Shown: positions 11,371 through 23,518, counted from the first letter of the stretch. The stretch is 64,000 nucleotides of DNA from Apodemus sylvaticus (GCF_947179515.1 NC_067474.1:88797324-88861323); one strand, 5' to 3'. Translations and numbers: made by a program. The notes: generated from the letters alone by a model not told the origin.

Positions 11371-12227
11371 ATCTTGAAGCATGTTCTTCAGTCGGAAATC
11401 CCTCCCATTGAAGGCCTACCTGCAATGGTAATACGGCACATGACATCAGGAACTGTGAGTAACCTTAACTTATATTAACTTGTTCTATAAGAAATACATG
11501 CTTCAGTTCAGAAGCAGTGCTCAGATTCCAATCTAGTCTTGTTTCCCCTATTTTTTTCTTTTACTAAGTGTTTACATGTAGTTCATCTATCATATTAACA
11601 AGCACAGAGTCATGACAGAAGAGTGAAGGCATAAATTATAGTTTAAAATTATGCAAAACACTTCACATAATTTACTGTACAAAGACAAGCCTTGTACTCC
11701 AAAGAAATTTATCTCCAAAGAAATGTAACAATTTGAACATAAAGAAAAAAAATGAGGAAGTTCTCAGGTTAAAATAGAGAAAAAAGTCCACTGCCTTTTT
11801 TGTTGTTGTTGTTGCTTTTATAATAATTTATTTGATTTTGGTATCTGTTTTCAATTGTGCTTGCTTCCACCAATAATCTATATCTAAGCCCTTAAGTAAC
11901 TATGAATCACTAACATCTCCAAGGATGTAACTTAAGGCAACCTCCTTAATGTTGCGACATCTAATGCAGTTCCTCATATTGTGGGGATTCTTAACCATAA
12001 AATTATTTTTGTCCTTATTCCATTATTCTTTATGCTATATCCTAGCTCTACAATTCTGTGAGCCATCTAGGTGGTTACTGTCATCATTGTTTCCTTTTAT
12101 TTGGCTGAACTTCAGAGTCTATCAATTACGAATAATGTCTCTTGAGTATTTGTGAGGATACAGCAGTGCAAAACAACCGTTTCAAGCTACAGGTAGATTA
12201 TTAATGGTAGTAGTGACACAAGATTTA
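11371..12227. other. Unique intergenic sequence
   Basis: No recognisable gene or repeat beyond short T- and A-rich runs. Confidence 0.45.
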
Positions 12228-12345
12228 TGTAATGGGTCAGGGTCATGCCACAAGCCTTTAATCCCAGCACTCAAGAGGCAAGGACAGGTGGAACATAGTA
12301 AACCAATCATAGTGAAATCTTGTCTCAAAAATAGTAATTATCATT
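12228..12345 (+). mobile_element. B1-like SINE fragment, sense
   Basis: 'gcctttaatcccagcactca' and 'gaaatcttgtctcaaaaata' are the start and end of a B1-type element; the middle is shortened. Confidence 0.8.
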
Positions 12346-12509
12346 ATCATTTAATGGGTTATAACAACAATTATTTGTAAATAAATAAAAGAACACAGAA
12401 TTGGCATTTCCTCTGAGTTAGAGGAAAAATTAAGAGAAATTCATATCCTGTCTGAACATGTACAAGAATGGATGTGCGTGATATTTCTGTGTGCTCTTGA
12501 GAAAACTCC

Positions 12510-12531
12510 AAAAAAAAAAAAAAAAAAAAAA
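12510..12531. repeat. Poly-A run of 22
   Basis: Twenty-two consecutive A. No retroposon body is recognisable directly upstream. Confidence 0.9.
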
Positions 12532-12849
12532 GACAAGAGTCTTTTGATACCAGTTTCTTTATAAATATGAAATTGTTCTTGGAATGTGTTTTGTGCCCCT
12601 CCGTGGTATATTGGAAAGGAGTGAGTTTACATCACATTATTTATTTCAACTCACAATTGTTATTTGTTCTGTAGTTTGCCCACCACGTGCGACTTGCCTC
12701 TAGGATTGCACACTTTACTCATGTCATTCCTATTAACCCTCAGAGTATAGATTGTCTGATGCTCTGAATAAAGTTGCATGAAACTTTAGTCTGCCTCATT
12801 TATTGGCTCCAGTCTCCCAGGCCCTACTGCCTTTTGAGCAGTGATAATA

Positions 12850-13500
12850 CTCTATCTCATACCATACTAACATGTGTTCCAAGTAGACTGACAACTTAAT
12901 GTAAATATTCACACTATAAGACTCTTATGATGTATGTCTTTCTATTGAAAGGCATAAAAAAGATTTCTTAAACAATAAATGTTACTACATTAAAAACTTA
13001 AATATAATTTAATCAAAGGAGAGAAAGAACATAGGTAAGAACATGTAGAGTGCACAAAACAGGCAAGAGAAGATACCAACAAAATATAAAGTCTTATAAA
13101 TCAACAAAAAATGGTAGCAAAGAAGTAGAAAGATATATGAAAGACATAAACAGATACTTTCTAATACAGGAGAGCTAGTACTCAATAAACACAAGGGAAG
13201 ATGAGTGATTCCATTGTCAGAGAGAAACAGACACACATTCATGTACAACAAAATACATATGCAGTGCTCAGAGTGGAACTATTCATAAATGACCAAAGCT
13301 GAACAGTAGTTCAACAGATAGAAATGTTGGATTCTTACACAAATGCACCACTGTATAGCCAAGAGCATGAAGAAACTGCGCAAATGTAAAAACATCTACA
13401 AGCAGCACAAATGTGGGATTATGCCAAAGTCACATGGAAAAAAAGATGCATAAAATTTCATTCCGTTATTAAGAAAACTATATTGTTTACATATTCATGT
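12850..13500 (+). mobile_element. Ancient L1 (L1M/HAL1-type) ORF2 remnant
   Basis: Scattered matches in the right order to old L1 ORF2 DNA: 'agactgacaacttaatgtaa', 'actacattaaaaacttaaat', 'gacataaacagatactttct', 'ggaactattcataaatgacc', 'agttcaacagatagaaatg'. It has no open frame and is heavily decayed. The order of blocks supports the call more than any single block. Confidence 0.5.
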
Positions 13501-14325
13501 GTAAATGACAAGATTATGAAGAAAATGGATATTAAATGACTACATATAAGAATAGTGGTTATTCTCTCTTCTTGGGGAAAAAGGGTTATGAAAATTAAGA
13601 CTGTGCAGAAGTCCTTTCTAGACCTTCCACACTGGAAGCAGCTGAGCACTCCAGCATCAGGGATTCAATCAGTGTTTCTGCTACTATCAAACTGATGTAG
13701 ACACGATCAATCATTAATTGCCTATGTAGGATACAGCATCCCAATGGAGGCCCTGATCTCAACTGTGGCCCCCATGCCTCTCTCTGTCCTTTACCAATAC
13801 CAGTGCTGACCAGTGGTTGTGTTTTTAAAACTTAGTCAGCTCATGAAACCATTCTACTTTAACTCTCAGTTTCTCCAATCTACCTTTGCAGCCACATTTC
13901 CCTCCATGGTGCATTTCTGGCCTTTGGTTAGATTCTCTGTCTGGAATGAATGCATTGACTTTCTATGTCTAGTAGCTAACTCTCATTCCTTTAAACCTTT
14001 GCTTCCAGACAAAATTTACTCTAACCACCCCCGTTAACATTACAACCTATACCTTCTCTCTGTTCCTCTTTTGCCAAGTCTGCATTTAACTTTTCTGTTG
14101 CCTTCTAGTCCCTTATGCAACTGTTAATCATTGTTATTTATTAACTATTTTCTTTTAAGGCCAGTAGAGTGCCACCTACAGGGTGGTTGGGAATCTTATA
14201 TTTTATTCACTGGGTGTATTTAAGGTATATTTGTGATTCTTTATGTACAATTGGTGATAAATGTATACCCATTATATATATAGGACTGTGTTAAGTATAT
14301 CTTAATGGAATAATAAGGTGTATTT
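13501..14325. other. Unique intergenic sequence
   Basis: No recognisable gene or repeat. The 74-codon open frame at 13.8 kb has no supporting feature. Confidence 0.45.
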
Positions 14326-14327
14326 TT

Positions 14328-14480
14328 TTGGGCCTTAGAGATGGCTTAGTTTTTAAGTATGCTTTCAACATAAACCTGAGAACCTGACTTCAGTCCACAA
14401 ATCAACCTAAAGGTTGAAAGAAAGAAATGCTTCCCAAAAGTTGTCCTCAGACCTAAACACATACACAAACACACCACACA

Positions 14481-14554
<74 letters not shown>

Positions 14555-14585
14555 TATCAGTACACATTAAGGCACAAAGATTACC
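14328..14585 (+). mobile_element. B3/B4-type SINE with (CA)n
   Basis: 'gccttagagatggcttag' is the tRNA-like head and 'aaagttgtcctcagacct' the B3/B4 body. The 3' part has grown into a CA microsatellite at about 14470-14552. Confidence 0.8.
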
Positions 14586-14644
14586 AGGTACCAAATTAAA
14601 ACATAACAAGCATATATATAGTATGTGTGGAAAGAAAAGAGAAA

Positions 14645-14775
14645 GGTTGGGGAGCTGGGCAGTTGGCTCAATGGGTACTACAAGCATGATTACATAAATT
14701 CAACCCTACTCCAACCACATAAAAATCTGTACATGCATAAGAACACTGGTGTCTTCAGCATTGAGGAGCAGTATC
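14645..14775 (+). mobile_element. B2-family SINE fragment, sense
   Basis: 'agctgggcagttggctcaat' is a B2/B3-like head; the 3' portion is diverged and truncated. Confidence 0.6.
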
Positions 14776-15006
14776 AGGAGGCTCTAGAAAGCTAAATGGT
14801 CGATTAACATAGCCAAAATAAGCTTCTAGTTAAGATAGCCCGTCTCAAAAGTACTATTGAAGAAAGCACCTGATGTGCTCTGGCCTTTGCACTATGCACT
14901 GATAAGCATACTTTGCTGCATTTACATGTACACACCACACAAACATGCTTTCCTACAATCTCATGAATTACTACACAAGCATACACAAGACACACAATGA
15001 TTAATA

Positions 15007-15050
<44 letters not shown>
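15007..15050. repeat. (GAT)n microsatellite
   Basis: About 14 uninterrupted GAT units. Read on the minus strand it yields the poly-Ser stretch seen in one open frame, which is not a gene. Confidence 0.95.
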
Positions 15051-15132
15051 AGAATGGTAGAGCTGTATCCTAAATCCTTCACTGTCCAGTATGACAGCCA
15101 TTGGCCTATGTAAACTTTTTACTTTGGTTTAA

Positions 15133-15269
15133 GGGTCAACAAGATGGTTTAGTGGAAAAAAGCACGTGCCACCAAACCCAATGACCTGAATTCCATTTTA
15201 CACATGTTAGAAGGAGAAAATTGCCTCTCAAGTTGTCCTTTCATTTCAGCCTTCATATCATGGAACAAA

Positions 15270-15314
<45 letters not shown>

Positions 15315-15315
15315 C
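15133..15315 (+). mobile_element. B3-type SINE with (CA)n tail
   Basis: 'caacaagatggtttagtgg' (head) and 'caagttgtcctttcatttca' (body) match the B3 class; the tail is a CA microsatellite at about 15273-15312. Confidence 0.75.
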
Positions 15316-17135
15316 CTTACCATACCTACCAATACTTCAAGTGCTTGAGAACCACAGTGGTTAGGAGCTGCCTCAATGGACTATGTGATAAGTATGATAG
15401 CATCCCCATCACTACAAAGGATTTAGTTAGCGTTGCTACTTTAAATACTAAAAAGATATCACTTTATTTTAACTTCAGGAATGTTCCATGAGTTTTCTAG
15501 AGGCAACTGTTACCTATACACAGAGTGAGCTAAAAAGAAAAGAACTACAAGCCTCAAGAAGTCCAGCAACAAGGAAATTAAAGTGGTACAAGTGCAGAAG
15601 ACCAAGAGTGTGGTTCAGAGGGAGGGCAGATTTGAGAAATTTGGTGAGGGAGGATCAATTCGTTCATGAAGCTTGATGGAGAAGAAGAGGACCTGAGAGA
15701 CTGAGGAGTTCTCTGTTCCTAAAGAAGCCAATTTAATGGGCAGACAAAGGCAAACAGCTCTCTTGAATCAGGTATTCAGATTAAGGGCCATTTCAAATGA
15801 AAATATTTTTAAAAGAGTTTGAGTGCTCAGGGCCAGGGAATATCTGTAGTAAATACGCAGATCTCCATTCTCTCTTTGATATGCATCTCAGTCATGAGAA
15901 AGTCTGAAAATCAGGACTGAGTGAGCAATGAGGCAAGAAATGTGTGAGATTTACCTGAAATGTGTGAAATTACCTGTTGCAGTCATTTCTTAAGTGGAAA
16001 ACGAAGCTGAAATGCTCCAGCTTTGGACAATAGCAAACCAATTTCTTCATGTAACTGTCAACGCAACATGTGAGTGCACAGAACAGATTAAGGGGATATG
16101 TTCCCTTTTTGACTAATGTGGCAAGATTCCAGAAATAGACAGCAACAAGGGGAGATGGCGATTTTGTCTCAGTTTTAGTCCATGGTGAGCTGACATCCTT
16201 TCTCTGGGTTTGGTGGGAGAGCATGGTATCTCGGATGCAAAATGGCAGGGGACAGAATACTTGTTAGAGTAAAGAGTTAGGCTTGGAGAACAGAGAAGCA
16301 AAGAGAGAAATAAGAAATGCCTAGCGTCCCAACTGCTTCAATGGCATGCTTCAGGTGACTAAACTTCCTCCCAGGAGCCCCACCTGCTAGGGTTCACCAC
16401 CTCATAACAACTCCACAGGCTAGTGACCAAGTTTAACAAATGAGACTTGGGGAGACGCTTGATTCAGAAAGTATCAAAGAGGGAATGAATTGGATAGATT
16501 TGCTTTGCACCCAAATACCCTAGGGAGACTTAGTAAGAGCTAATGGGCTTGCCAGATCCCTGCAGCACAGCTGTGCTACTGATAGAAATATACTCAGGAA
16601 CTGAGAAAAAGGCTCGCTGGCTGCACTTTTCCCATTATCAGGCATTACAGTGCATCAGCCTGAACCAGAGATATGCAAACTCCACCAGGGACAGCAGGGA
16701 TGCACTCCCCGATATGTGCAGAGGCAAAGGAAGGCAAGCAGGAATGCAGAAGCAGCTGCTCCCTAAACTCATTTAAAAAATATCCCTACAAAAATAAATG
16801 TGACGCGTCCACAGCACAGAGCAGATGGAAGTGCAACATGTCTAGCTAGTGGGGGAAGAGGAGGTAATTGAGGAATCAGAGAGTGTGGAAATTCAAAAAC
16901 GCCGAAGCCCATTTCACATACTGTCGCCCATCAGGCTACACTGCGTGTCAAGCTGTGTGGAGAATTGCCTTTTATCTGGATCCACCACTCCAAGAGAATT
17001 CCAAATAATTACAGGAAATTCCCTAGTAGAATGTATGGTAAATGATAATCATACAGTCTCTTTTGAGAGCCAAAATTTTATTTTCCTCTAAAATAAATTG
17101 CAGATATGTCTCCAGATTCCAGGAATTCTGCTCAG
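15316..17135. other. Unique sequence, possible conserved block
   Basis: No repeat is recognised over 1.8 kb. The stretch 16845-17060 is of mixed composition with 'aattgccttttatctggat' and 'ccaaataattacaggaaatt' and could be a conserved non-coding element. No exon or plausible long open frame is seen. Confidence 0.4.
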
Positions 17136-17137
17136 GC

Positions 17138-17318
17138 AGAAACGATGGCTCAGCAGATAAGGGCATTTGCTGTTCTTCCTCAGGACTGGGGCTTAGTTCT
17201 AAGCACCTATGTTGGGCAGTTCACAACCACCCACTTCTACATCTCTAGAGAACCTAACACCCTTTTCTGGCCTCTGAAGGCATACACACACATAGGCATA
17301 TACATAGACAGACAGACA

Positions 17319-17363
<45 letters not shown>

Positions 17364-17365
17364 AA
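17138..17365 (+). mobile_element. B2 SINE with (CA)n
   Basis: 'gatggctcagcagataaggg' head, 'cagttcacaaccacccactt' body and 'ccttttctggcctctgaagg' near the 3' end are B2; it ends in (CAGA)n/(CA)n at about 17307-17361. Confidence 0.9.
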
Positions 17366-17810
17366 AACTCTTTTAAATATAAAGCAAAATATCAGAATAC
17401 CAACATGACAGCTAGATATGGGGTGAACAGACATGAACTTATGATTAAACATGGGGTCGACAGTTGCCTTTGACAATGGCCAGTGTCTGATATTATGAAA
17501 GGGATTTTCAAAAGTAACTGTTTCATACTGAAGACAAATTCTTTTGGGGCCAATCTTAACACAATGTTGCATATCTTTTGTACACTTATGCAAGACCATT
17601 TAGCCTGAAGAATAAAGCATTTTGACATTTTAAGAAGTCATTTCAAGGTCTCATTACAAATTCTTCAGCAAACCCATAATGCAAAATATTTTCATTACTC
17701 CGTTACCTACATCTGTGTTTTCTTTAAATGATAAAATAAAATGGTCCATCTACAAAGTAAAACAAAGTATGATGGGAAATGAACTTCATGGGCTTGATAA
17801 CACCATTGAG
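17366..17810. other. Unique intergenic sequence
   Basis: No recognisable gene or repeat. The antisense open frames here begin in the CA microsatellite or are chance frames. Confidence 0.45.
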
Positions 17811-17952
17811 TTGGGCGGTGGTGGCGCATGCCTTTAATCCCAGGACTTGGGAGGCAGAGGAAGGCAGATTTCTGAGTTTGAGGCCAGCCTGGTCTACAGA
17901 GTGAATTCCAGGACAGCCAGGGCTACACAGAGGAACTCTGTCTTGGGAAAAA
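17811..17952 (+). mobile_element. B1 SINE, full length, sense
   Basis: Full B1: 'gggcggtggtggcgcatgcc', 'tttaatcccaggacttggga', 'aggccagcctggtctacaga', 'cagccagggctacacagagg', 'aactctgtcttg'. Few substitutions, so relatively young. The poly(A) tail is short and degraded. Confidence 0.96.
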
Positions 17953-18249
17953 TCGATACAATGGGGTTTGGATAAACAAACAATTTCAATTAAATATCAA
18001 TCAATATACTGTTTACTATCATCTGAGTAATGTCTGTAATATGCACACACAATCATAAAATGTAAGATCCATTAAGAGTCTAACAATTTTAAGACTAGTA
18101 AATATTTATACAATCTTATTCTTAAAAAGAAGCCCCCAGTTAAAGTTATCTATGCCTTTCTCCACTGTGGGCAGCTATAGTATACACTACATGTAAAGAA
18201 TGGAGTAACAAGAGTTTCTTCATGTGTTCTCTTTAAATTAAAATAAATC

Positions 18250-18382
18250 CAAATGCTGCCTATGGTGATATACACCTTTAATCCCGACACTCAAGAGGTA
18301 GAGGCATGTGGATCTCTGTGGTTACAGCCTAGCCCAGGACTATATAATGAGAGCTTGTCTCCTGCAAAACAAAACAAAAACT
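18250..18382 (+). mobile_element. B1 SINE, diverged, sense
   Basis: 'cacctttaatcccgacactc' and 'gagagcttgtctcctgcaaa' bracket a diverged B1 with a CAAAA-type tail. Confidence 0.85.
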
Positions 18383-18434
18383 AAGCTCAAAGATTATAGC
18401 CAAAATGGCATCAAGTTTCATGTTAAAAAATAAA

Positions 18435-18600
18435 AAAAGACGAGTACAATGCCCCACTCTCATAATCTTAGCACTCAGGAGGCAAAGTCAAGAAGTTCGC
18501 CATAAATTCAAGGCCAGCCCGGTCTGCACAACAAGCCACAGATAGCCTGGTTGTATATAGCAAGGCCATGTCTCAAAAAAAGATAATAGAATAAATAAAT
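18435..18600 (+). mobile_element. B1 SINE, diverged, sense
   Basis: 'tcataatcttagcactcagg', 'caaggccagcccggtctgca', 'caaggccatgtctcaaaaaa' follow the B1 order. It lies about 50 bp downstream of the previous B1 in the same orientation. Confidence 0.85.
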
Positions 18601-18871
18601 GTAATAATGAAAATATAATAATATCAACAACAAGAAAAGGCCCTTTTATCTCATATAGTTCAAAGGGGGTTAGATTCTCTAACTTGAAGAACCATAGCTA
18701 AAAAAAATTAATGGCCAAGTGATGTTTGTGATGAAAATATACAGACCTATTGAAGTCAACTATGCCCACTGCTAGTACAACAGATGCAAAAATTACAGAT
18801 ATCAAAAGACAGCATATGAGCTGAGCATGTATAAGTATCAGGGTAAATAGGAATGAACTGCCTAATGTGTT

Positions 18872-18978
18872 TGCTTGTGTTTGTGCTTCAAGACAGTGTC
18901 TGGCTGGGTAGACCAGGCAGGCCTGGAATTTGCAATCCTCAGTTTCCAAGTGCTGGTATTATAGGTAAGTGGCACCAA
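18872..18978 (-). mobile_element. B1 SINE fragment, antisense
   Basis: 'gctgggtagaccaggcaggc', 'ctggaatttgcaatcctcag' and 'ccaagtgctggtattatagg' are the reverse complement of the B1 middle and 5' half. Confidence 0.8.
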
Positions 18979-19039
18979 TTTCCACTTGCTATGATTCTTA
19001 TTTGCTGGGGTATAAGTAAATTTTGGTAATTCTAGTATG

Positions 19040-19196
19040 TGGGACTGGAGAGATGGCTCAGGAGTTAAAAGCACTGGCTGCCTTTCCATAGGCCCTGAGA
19101 ACATTTCCCAGCAACCACATGGTGTCTCATGACCATCTGATGCCCTTTTCTGGCATGCAGGTATACATGCAGCAGACCACTCAAACATACAACAAA

Positions 19197-19239
<43 letters not shown>

Positions 19240-19244
19240 ATACC
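19040..19244 (+). mobile_element. B2 SINE with (AAAT)n tail
   Basis: 'gggactggagagatggctca' is an almost intact B2 head, followed by 'cagcaaccacatggtgtctc' and 'gatgcccttttctggcatgc'. The tail is an AAAT microsatellite at about 19193-19242. Confidence 0.95.
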
Positions 19245-20937
19245 ATAAAAATAGAATGTGAATCTTAAATTCCTGGGGAGGGATTTTTAATGCATAAAAT
19301 TGAGACCCATTTTTTATTAGGAACGAGCAGAAGCCAGTGGAACATTTAAATGTTGATATTAATGCAAAATGCAACTCAAATAGGATACTAACCTCACATT
19401 TCTTTACAATGACCCTTACTTACTCCTTAAACCGAGAATTCTACAGCACAGAATGTTTATTAGATATCAGAATATGTGACTCTGAAGTAAGAATATGAAA
19501 TATGACTATTTTCTCTCTCCTGATATTTAAACTTACTAACATCTTTGTTACTATCTGTGGCTTTCTAATCTGGAGATATTAACTTAAAGTAATGCATCTG
19601 GTCAAATCTTCATCCAAATAAAAGGCTTTAAAACAGTGAGATCCCTATATTACTGGCATACTCAATGACTAGAACATTGTAAACAAATAACAAAAGCTGT
19701 AATAGGCTAGAAACTAAAGCATTAATTTATTCAGAACTGTAATAACCAGAAATGCCAGAGAATCAAACCTATTTCCTAAGAAACAGAGAAAATCATGTGC
19801 CTCTATCGATAATTCCAAACCTCCCTAGTACCTGAAGGGGCCTTCTAAATAAACATGGAATTTAGTCTACATATGCTCACAACATTTTTCATGCCAAGAA
19901 ATCTTGTTTTATTCTAGTTAATGGACTTGAATGACCCCAGCAAAATAACCCTGTACTCTCTAAGCAACTCTAATGTTTGATTAACCACAACATTCTATCT
20001 CAGCCATCTGCAGTAAACTGAAAATTGCCATCACATGGTATTTCTTAGTACTAGCATATTCAAAAGCTTTAAAGCTCCCAAAATTTGATATTAACAAAGT
20101 CCAACTCTAGCTGACCATAAAATCCACATGAGTGTATTAGGGCAAGAGATACGCCCAAGTTCTTTCAAAGCTATAATATGTGGGAACTTAAAAACCTCCT
20201 TTATGAATGAATTCCAAAGTGTCTCTCTCAATTCATTTTCCAAAGTTATTAAATAAATAGACCATTTAATTGTGATCTGTTTATTCTGTGCCAATGTAGG
20301 TCTTGCAAGTGTTGAGACACATAAAAAGGAATCTTGATGACATGCACAAAGAATGCCTAAGCATTCAGAGACACAGCTGGGGAAAGTCTTCTCTGTGCTC
20401 ACAGCTCAAGCTAGGCACCCATCACAGGGGGATTATAACTTCTCAGAGATCCCATCATCTATGGCCACACAACTTTCAAACTATCTCTCACCTACTACTT
20501 CAGTAGTCTCACAGGAAGCACAGCTTGAATTGTGTATCTTATTGTGCTTGTATAAATGAACTTGGTGTGTTTGCCAATGGTTCCTTTAGTCTGTAGATAC
20601 ACTGATAAAAGTGAATGTGTCTTTTCATGCCGTAGTGCATTTTTTCATTTTGGTGTTCACCATACCTGCTTAGTAGACAAGTATACCAGTAACTTTCTTT
20701 GAAGAGGAAACAGAACACAAAACTGATCAAACCAAAGGTGTATATAATATCTCAGGCTGGGATTACGCAGACTACCACCCTTATATTTTACTGAATCAAA
20801 CTCTCTCTTTTTATACTTTAGGCAATATATGCTAATTTGAAATTTTTAAATATTTCTGTATTTATGTAGTAATGTTTTCCTGTTTTCATTTTCAACCAAG
20901 TACTACTAGACTAACTAGACCCCAGGGAATGAAATAA
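19245..20937. other. Unique intergenic sequence
   Basis: About 1.7 kb without recognisable repeats, exons or RNA genes. Short open frames near 20.1-20.7 kb have no supporting feature. Confidence 0.45.
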
Positions 20938-21815
20938 CCCTATTAAAAAATGGGGTACAGATCTTAACAAAGAATTTTCACCTGAAGAAATTCAGATGGC
21001 CAAGAGGCACCTTAAGAAGTGCTCAACATCATTAGTCATTAGGGAAATGCAGATCAAAACAACCCTGAGATTTCACCTTACACCAGTCAGAATGGCTAAG
21101 GTCAAAAACTCAAGAGACAGCAGGTGTTGGCGAGGATGTGGAGAAAGAGGAACACTCTTCCACTGCTGGTGGGGCTGAAAGATGGTACAACCACTGTGGA
21201 AATCAGTCTGGAGGTTCCTCAGAAAACTGGACATGAGACTTCCAGAGGACCCTGCTATACCTCTCCTGGGCATATACCCGAAGGATTCCCCGGCATGCAA
21301 TAAAGACACATGCTCCATTATGTTCATAGCAGCCTTATTTATAATAGCCAGAAGCTAGAAAGAACCCAGATGCCCCTCAAAGGAGGAATGGATACAGAAA
21401 ATGTGATATATTTACACAATAGAATACTACTCAGCAATTAGAAACAATGAATTCACAAAATTTTTAGGCAAATGGTTTGATCTGGAAAATATCATCCTAA
21501 GTGAGGTAACCCAATCACAAAAGAATACACATGGAAAGCAATCTCTGATAAGTGGATATTAATTAGCCCCGAAACCCTGAATACCCAAGGAACAAACTGC
21601 ATAACAAATGACTCCCATGGAGAAGTATGGAGAGGGTCCTGATCCTGGAAAGGATTGATCTAGCATGGGAAGGGAATATAAGGACAGAGAAAAAGGAGGG
21701 AGGTGATTGGAGAAGGGATGGAGAGAAGAAGGTTTATGGGACATATGGGGAGGGGGAGCCGGGAAAGGGGAAATCATTTGGAATGTAAACAATGACTATA
21801 GAAAATAAAAATATT
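20938..21815 (+). mobile_element. L1 LINE, ORF2 end plus 3' UTR, sense
   Basis: 5'-truncated L1. It encodes the C-terminal ORF2 region in pieces: 'KKCSTSLVIREMQIKTTLRF', the Cys-rich 'CWRGCGERG', 'PEDPAIPLLGIYP', 'NEFTKFLGKW', interrupted by stops (for example after HCWWG and in the 'QKM*YIY' stretch). It keeps the six-A run 'tattaaaaaatgggg' that holds ORF2 in frame. The 3' UTR runs to 'aatgtaaacaatgac' and an A-rich end. It lies tail to tail with the next L1. Confidence 0.95.
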
Positions 21816-21822
21816 TAAACAA

Positions 21823-23175
21823 TTTTTTTTCTTTATTGATATATTTTTTATTTACATTTCAAATGATTTCTCCTTTTCTGGGTCCCCACTCCCCGCAAGT
21901 CCCATAAGCCCTCTTCCCTCCCCCTGATCCTCCATCTACCCCTTCCCACTTCCCTGTTCTGGTATTCCCCTAGGCTAACTCTTTAAATAAATTAACTGGA
22001 GCCGTGGGTCCCATCATGTGTACTCTTTGATTGGTGGTTTAGTCCCTGGGAGCACTGGGGGTACTGGCTGGTATGTATTACTGTTCCTCCTGTGAAGCTA
22101 CAAACCTCTTCAGCTCCTTGTCCTCTCTCTAGCTGCTCCATTGGACCCTATTCTCATTCTGTTGGTTGGCTGTGAGCCATGAGTGTTTTGATCCACTTTC
22201 CAATAAGGATCAAAGTATCCACACTTTGGTCTTTCCTTTATCTTGAGCTTCATGTGGCCTGTGAGTTGTATCTTGTGTATTCTGAGCTTTTAGTCTAACA
22301 TCCACTTATCAGTGATTATATACCATGTGTGCTTTTTGTGATTAGATTACCTCACTCAAGATGATAGTTCCTAGCTCCATCCATTTGCCTAAGAATTTCG
22401 AGAATTCATTGTTTTTAATGCATTATGTAAATGTACCACATTTTCTGTATCCATTCCTCTGTTGTGGGACATCTGGGTTCTTTCCAGCTTCTAGATATTA
22501 TAAATAAGGCTGTTATGAACATAGTGGAGCATGTGTCCTTATTAGATGTTGGATCATCTTTTGGGTATATGCCCAGTAGTGGTATAGCTGGGTCCTCAGG
22601 TAGTGCTATATCCAGTTTTCTGAGGAACAGCCAAACTGATTTCCAGAGTGGGTTTACCAGCTTGAAACCCACCAGCAATGGAGGAGTGTTCTTCTTTCTC
22701 CCCATCCTTCCCAGCTTTTGCTGTCCTCTGAGGTTTTGATCTTGGCTAGTCTGACTGGTGTGAGGTGGAATCTCAGGGTTGTTTTGATTTGCATTTCCCT
22801 GGTGATTAAGGATGTTGAACATTGCTTTAGGTGTTTCTCAGCCATTCAGTATTCCTCAGTTGAAAATTCTTTGTTTAGCCCTGTACCCATTTTTAATAGG
22901 GTTATTTGGTTCTCTGGAACTCAATTTCTTGAGTTCTTTGTATATATTGGATATTAGCCCTCTGTTGGATGTAGGAGTGGTAAAGGTCTTCTCCCAAACT
23001 GTTGGTTGCCGATTTGTCCTATTGACAGTGTCCTTAACCTTACAGAAGCTTTGCAATTTTATGAGGTCCCATTTGTCAATTCTTGATCTTAGAACATAAG
23101 CTACTGGTGTTCTATTGAGGAAAATTTCCCCTGTGCCCATGTGTTCCAGGTTCTTCCCCAATTTCTCTTCTAAAC
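21823..23175 (-). mobile_element. L1 LINE, ORF2 end plus 3' UTR, antisense
   Basis: The + strand starts with the reverse-complemented tail (T run, then 'tttatttacatttcaaatga'), runs through the 3' UTR and enters ORF2 near 22.3 kb on the minus strand. Recognisable protein pieces are 'PEDPAIPLLGIYPKDDP', 'REMQIKTTLRFHLTPVR' and 'RIDKWDLIKLQSFCKVKDT'. Several frameshifts and stops make it dead. Part of the 3' UTR near 21.98 kb is missing relative to related copies. It is 5' truncated exactly where the next + strand L1 begins. Confidence 0.93.
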
Positions 23176-23176
23176 T

Positions 23177-23518
23177 ACCAACCAAAAAGTACATATGGAG
23201 GGACCCACGGCTCCAGCTACTTATATAGCAGAAGATGACCATTTCAGATATCAAATCCCCAGGGAGGTTCAGATGCTAACAGAGCACATTATAAACAGGA
23301 ACTGTGCAAATCGACACACGTTATTGCGAATCAATGAGAGGAGAGACCATTTGTCCTGGGAAAGCTCGATTCCCCAGAACAGGGGAAGGCAAGTCAGGAA
23401 ATTGGGGGGAAAATGAGCAGGGGGAGTGGAGAGATGGGATAGGGGGTTTTCAGTGGGGTAATGTGGAAAGGGGTTAACATTTGAAATGTAAATAAAGCAA
23501 ATATCTAATAAAAATAAT
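23177..23518 (+). mobile_element. L1 LINE 3' UTR, sense, with inserted segment
   Basis: It starts at 'accaaccaaaaagtacatat' and ends with 'taacatttgaaatgtaaata' and 'aatatctaataaaaat'. Compared with the related copy at 2.66-2.97 kb it carries an extra 80 bp at 23250-23334, flanked by 'atcaa' on both sides. It joins the preceding minus-strand L1 with essentially no spacer. Confidence 0.92.
23255..23329 (+). repeat. 75-bp insertion copied from sequence at 26981-27055
   Basis: The L1 3' UTR is interrupted after 'cagatatcaa' and resumes at 'atcaatgagagg', so 'atcaa' is duplicated (23250-23254 and 23330-23334). The inserted DNA starts 'atccccagggagg' and ends 'ttattgcga'. Extended to the shared edges, 23253-23333 matches 26979-27059 over 81 bp with 4 mismatches and no gaps. 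The insert has no tail and no recognised family. Confidence 0.9.

Noticed and set aside
14414..17599. CA/TG arrays as possible CRISPR-like or gene-encoded repeats
   Set aside because: Units are dinucleotides without spacers; these are ordinary eukaryotic microsatellites in SINE tails.
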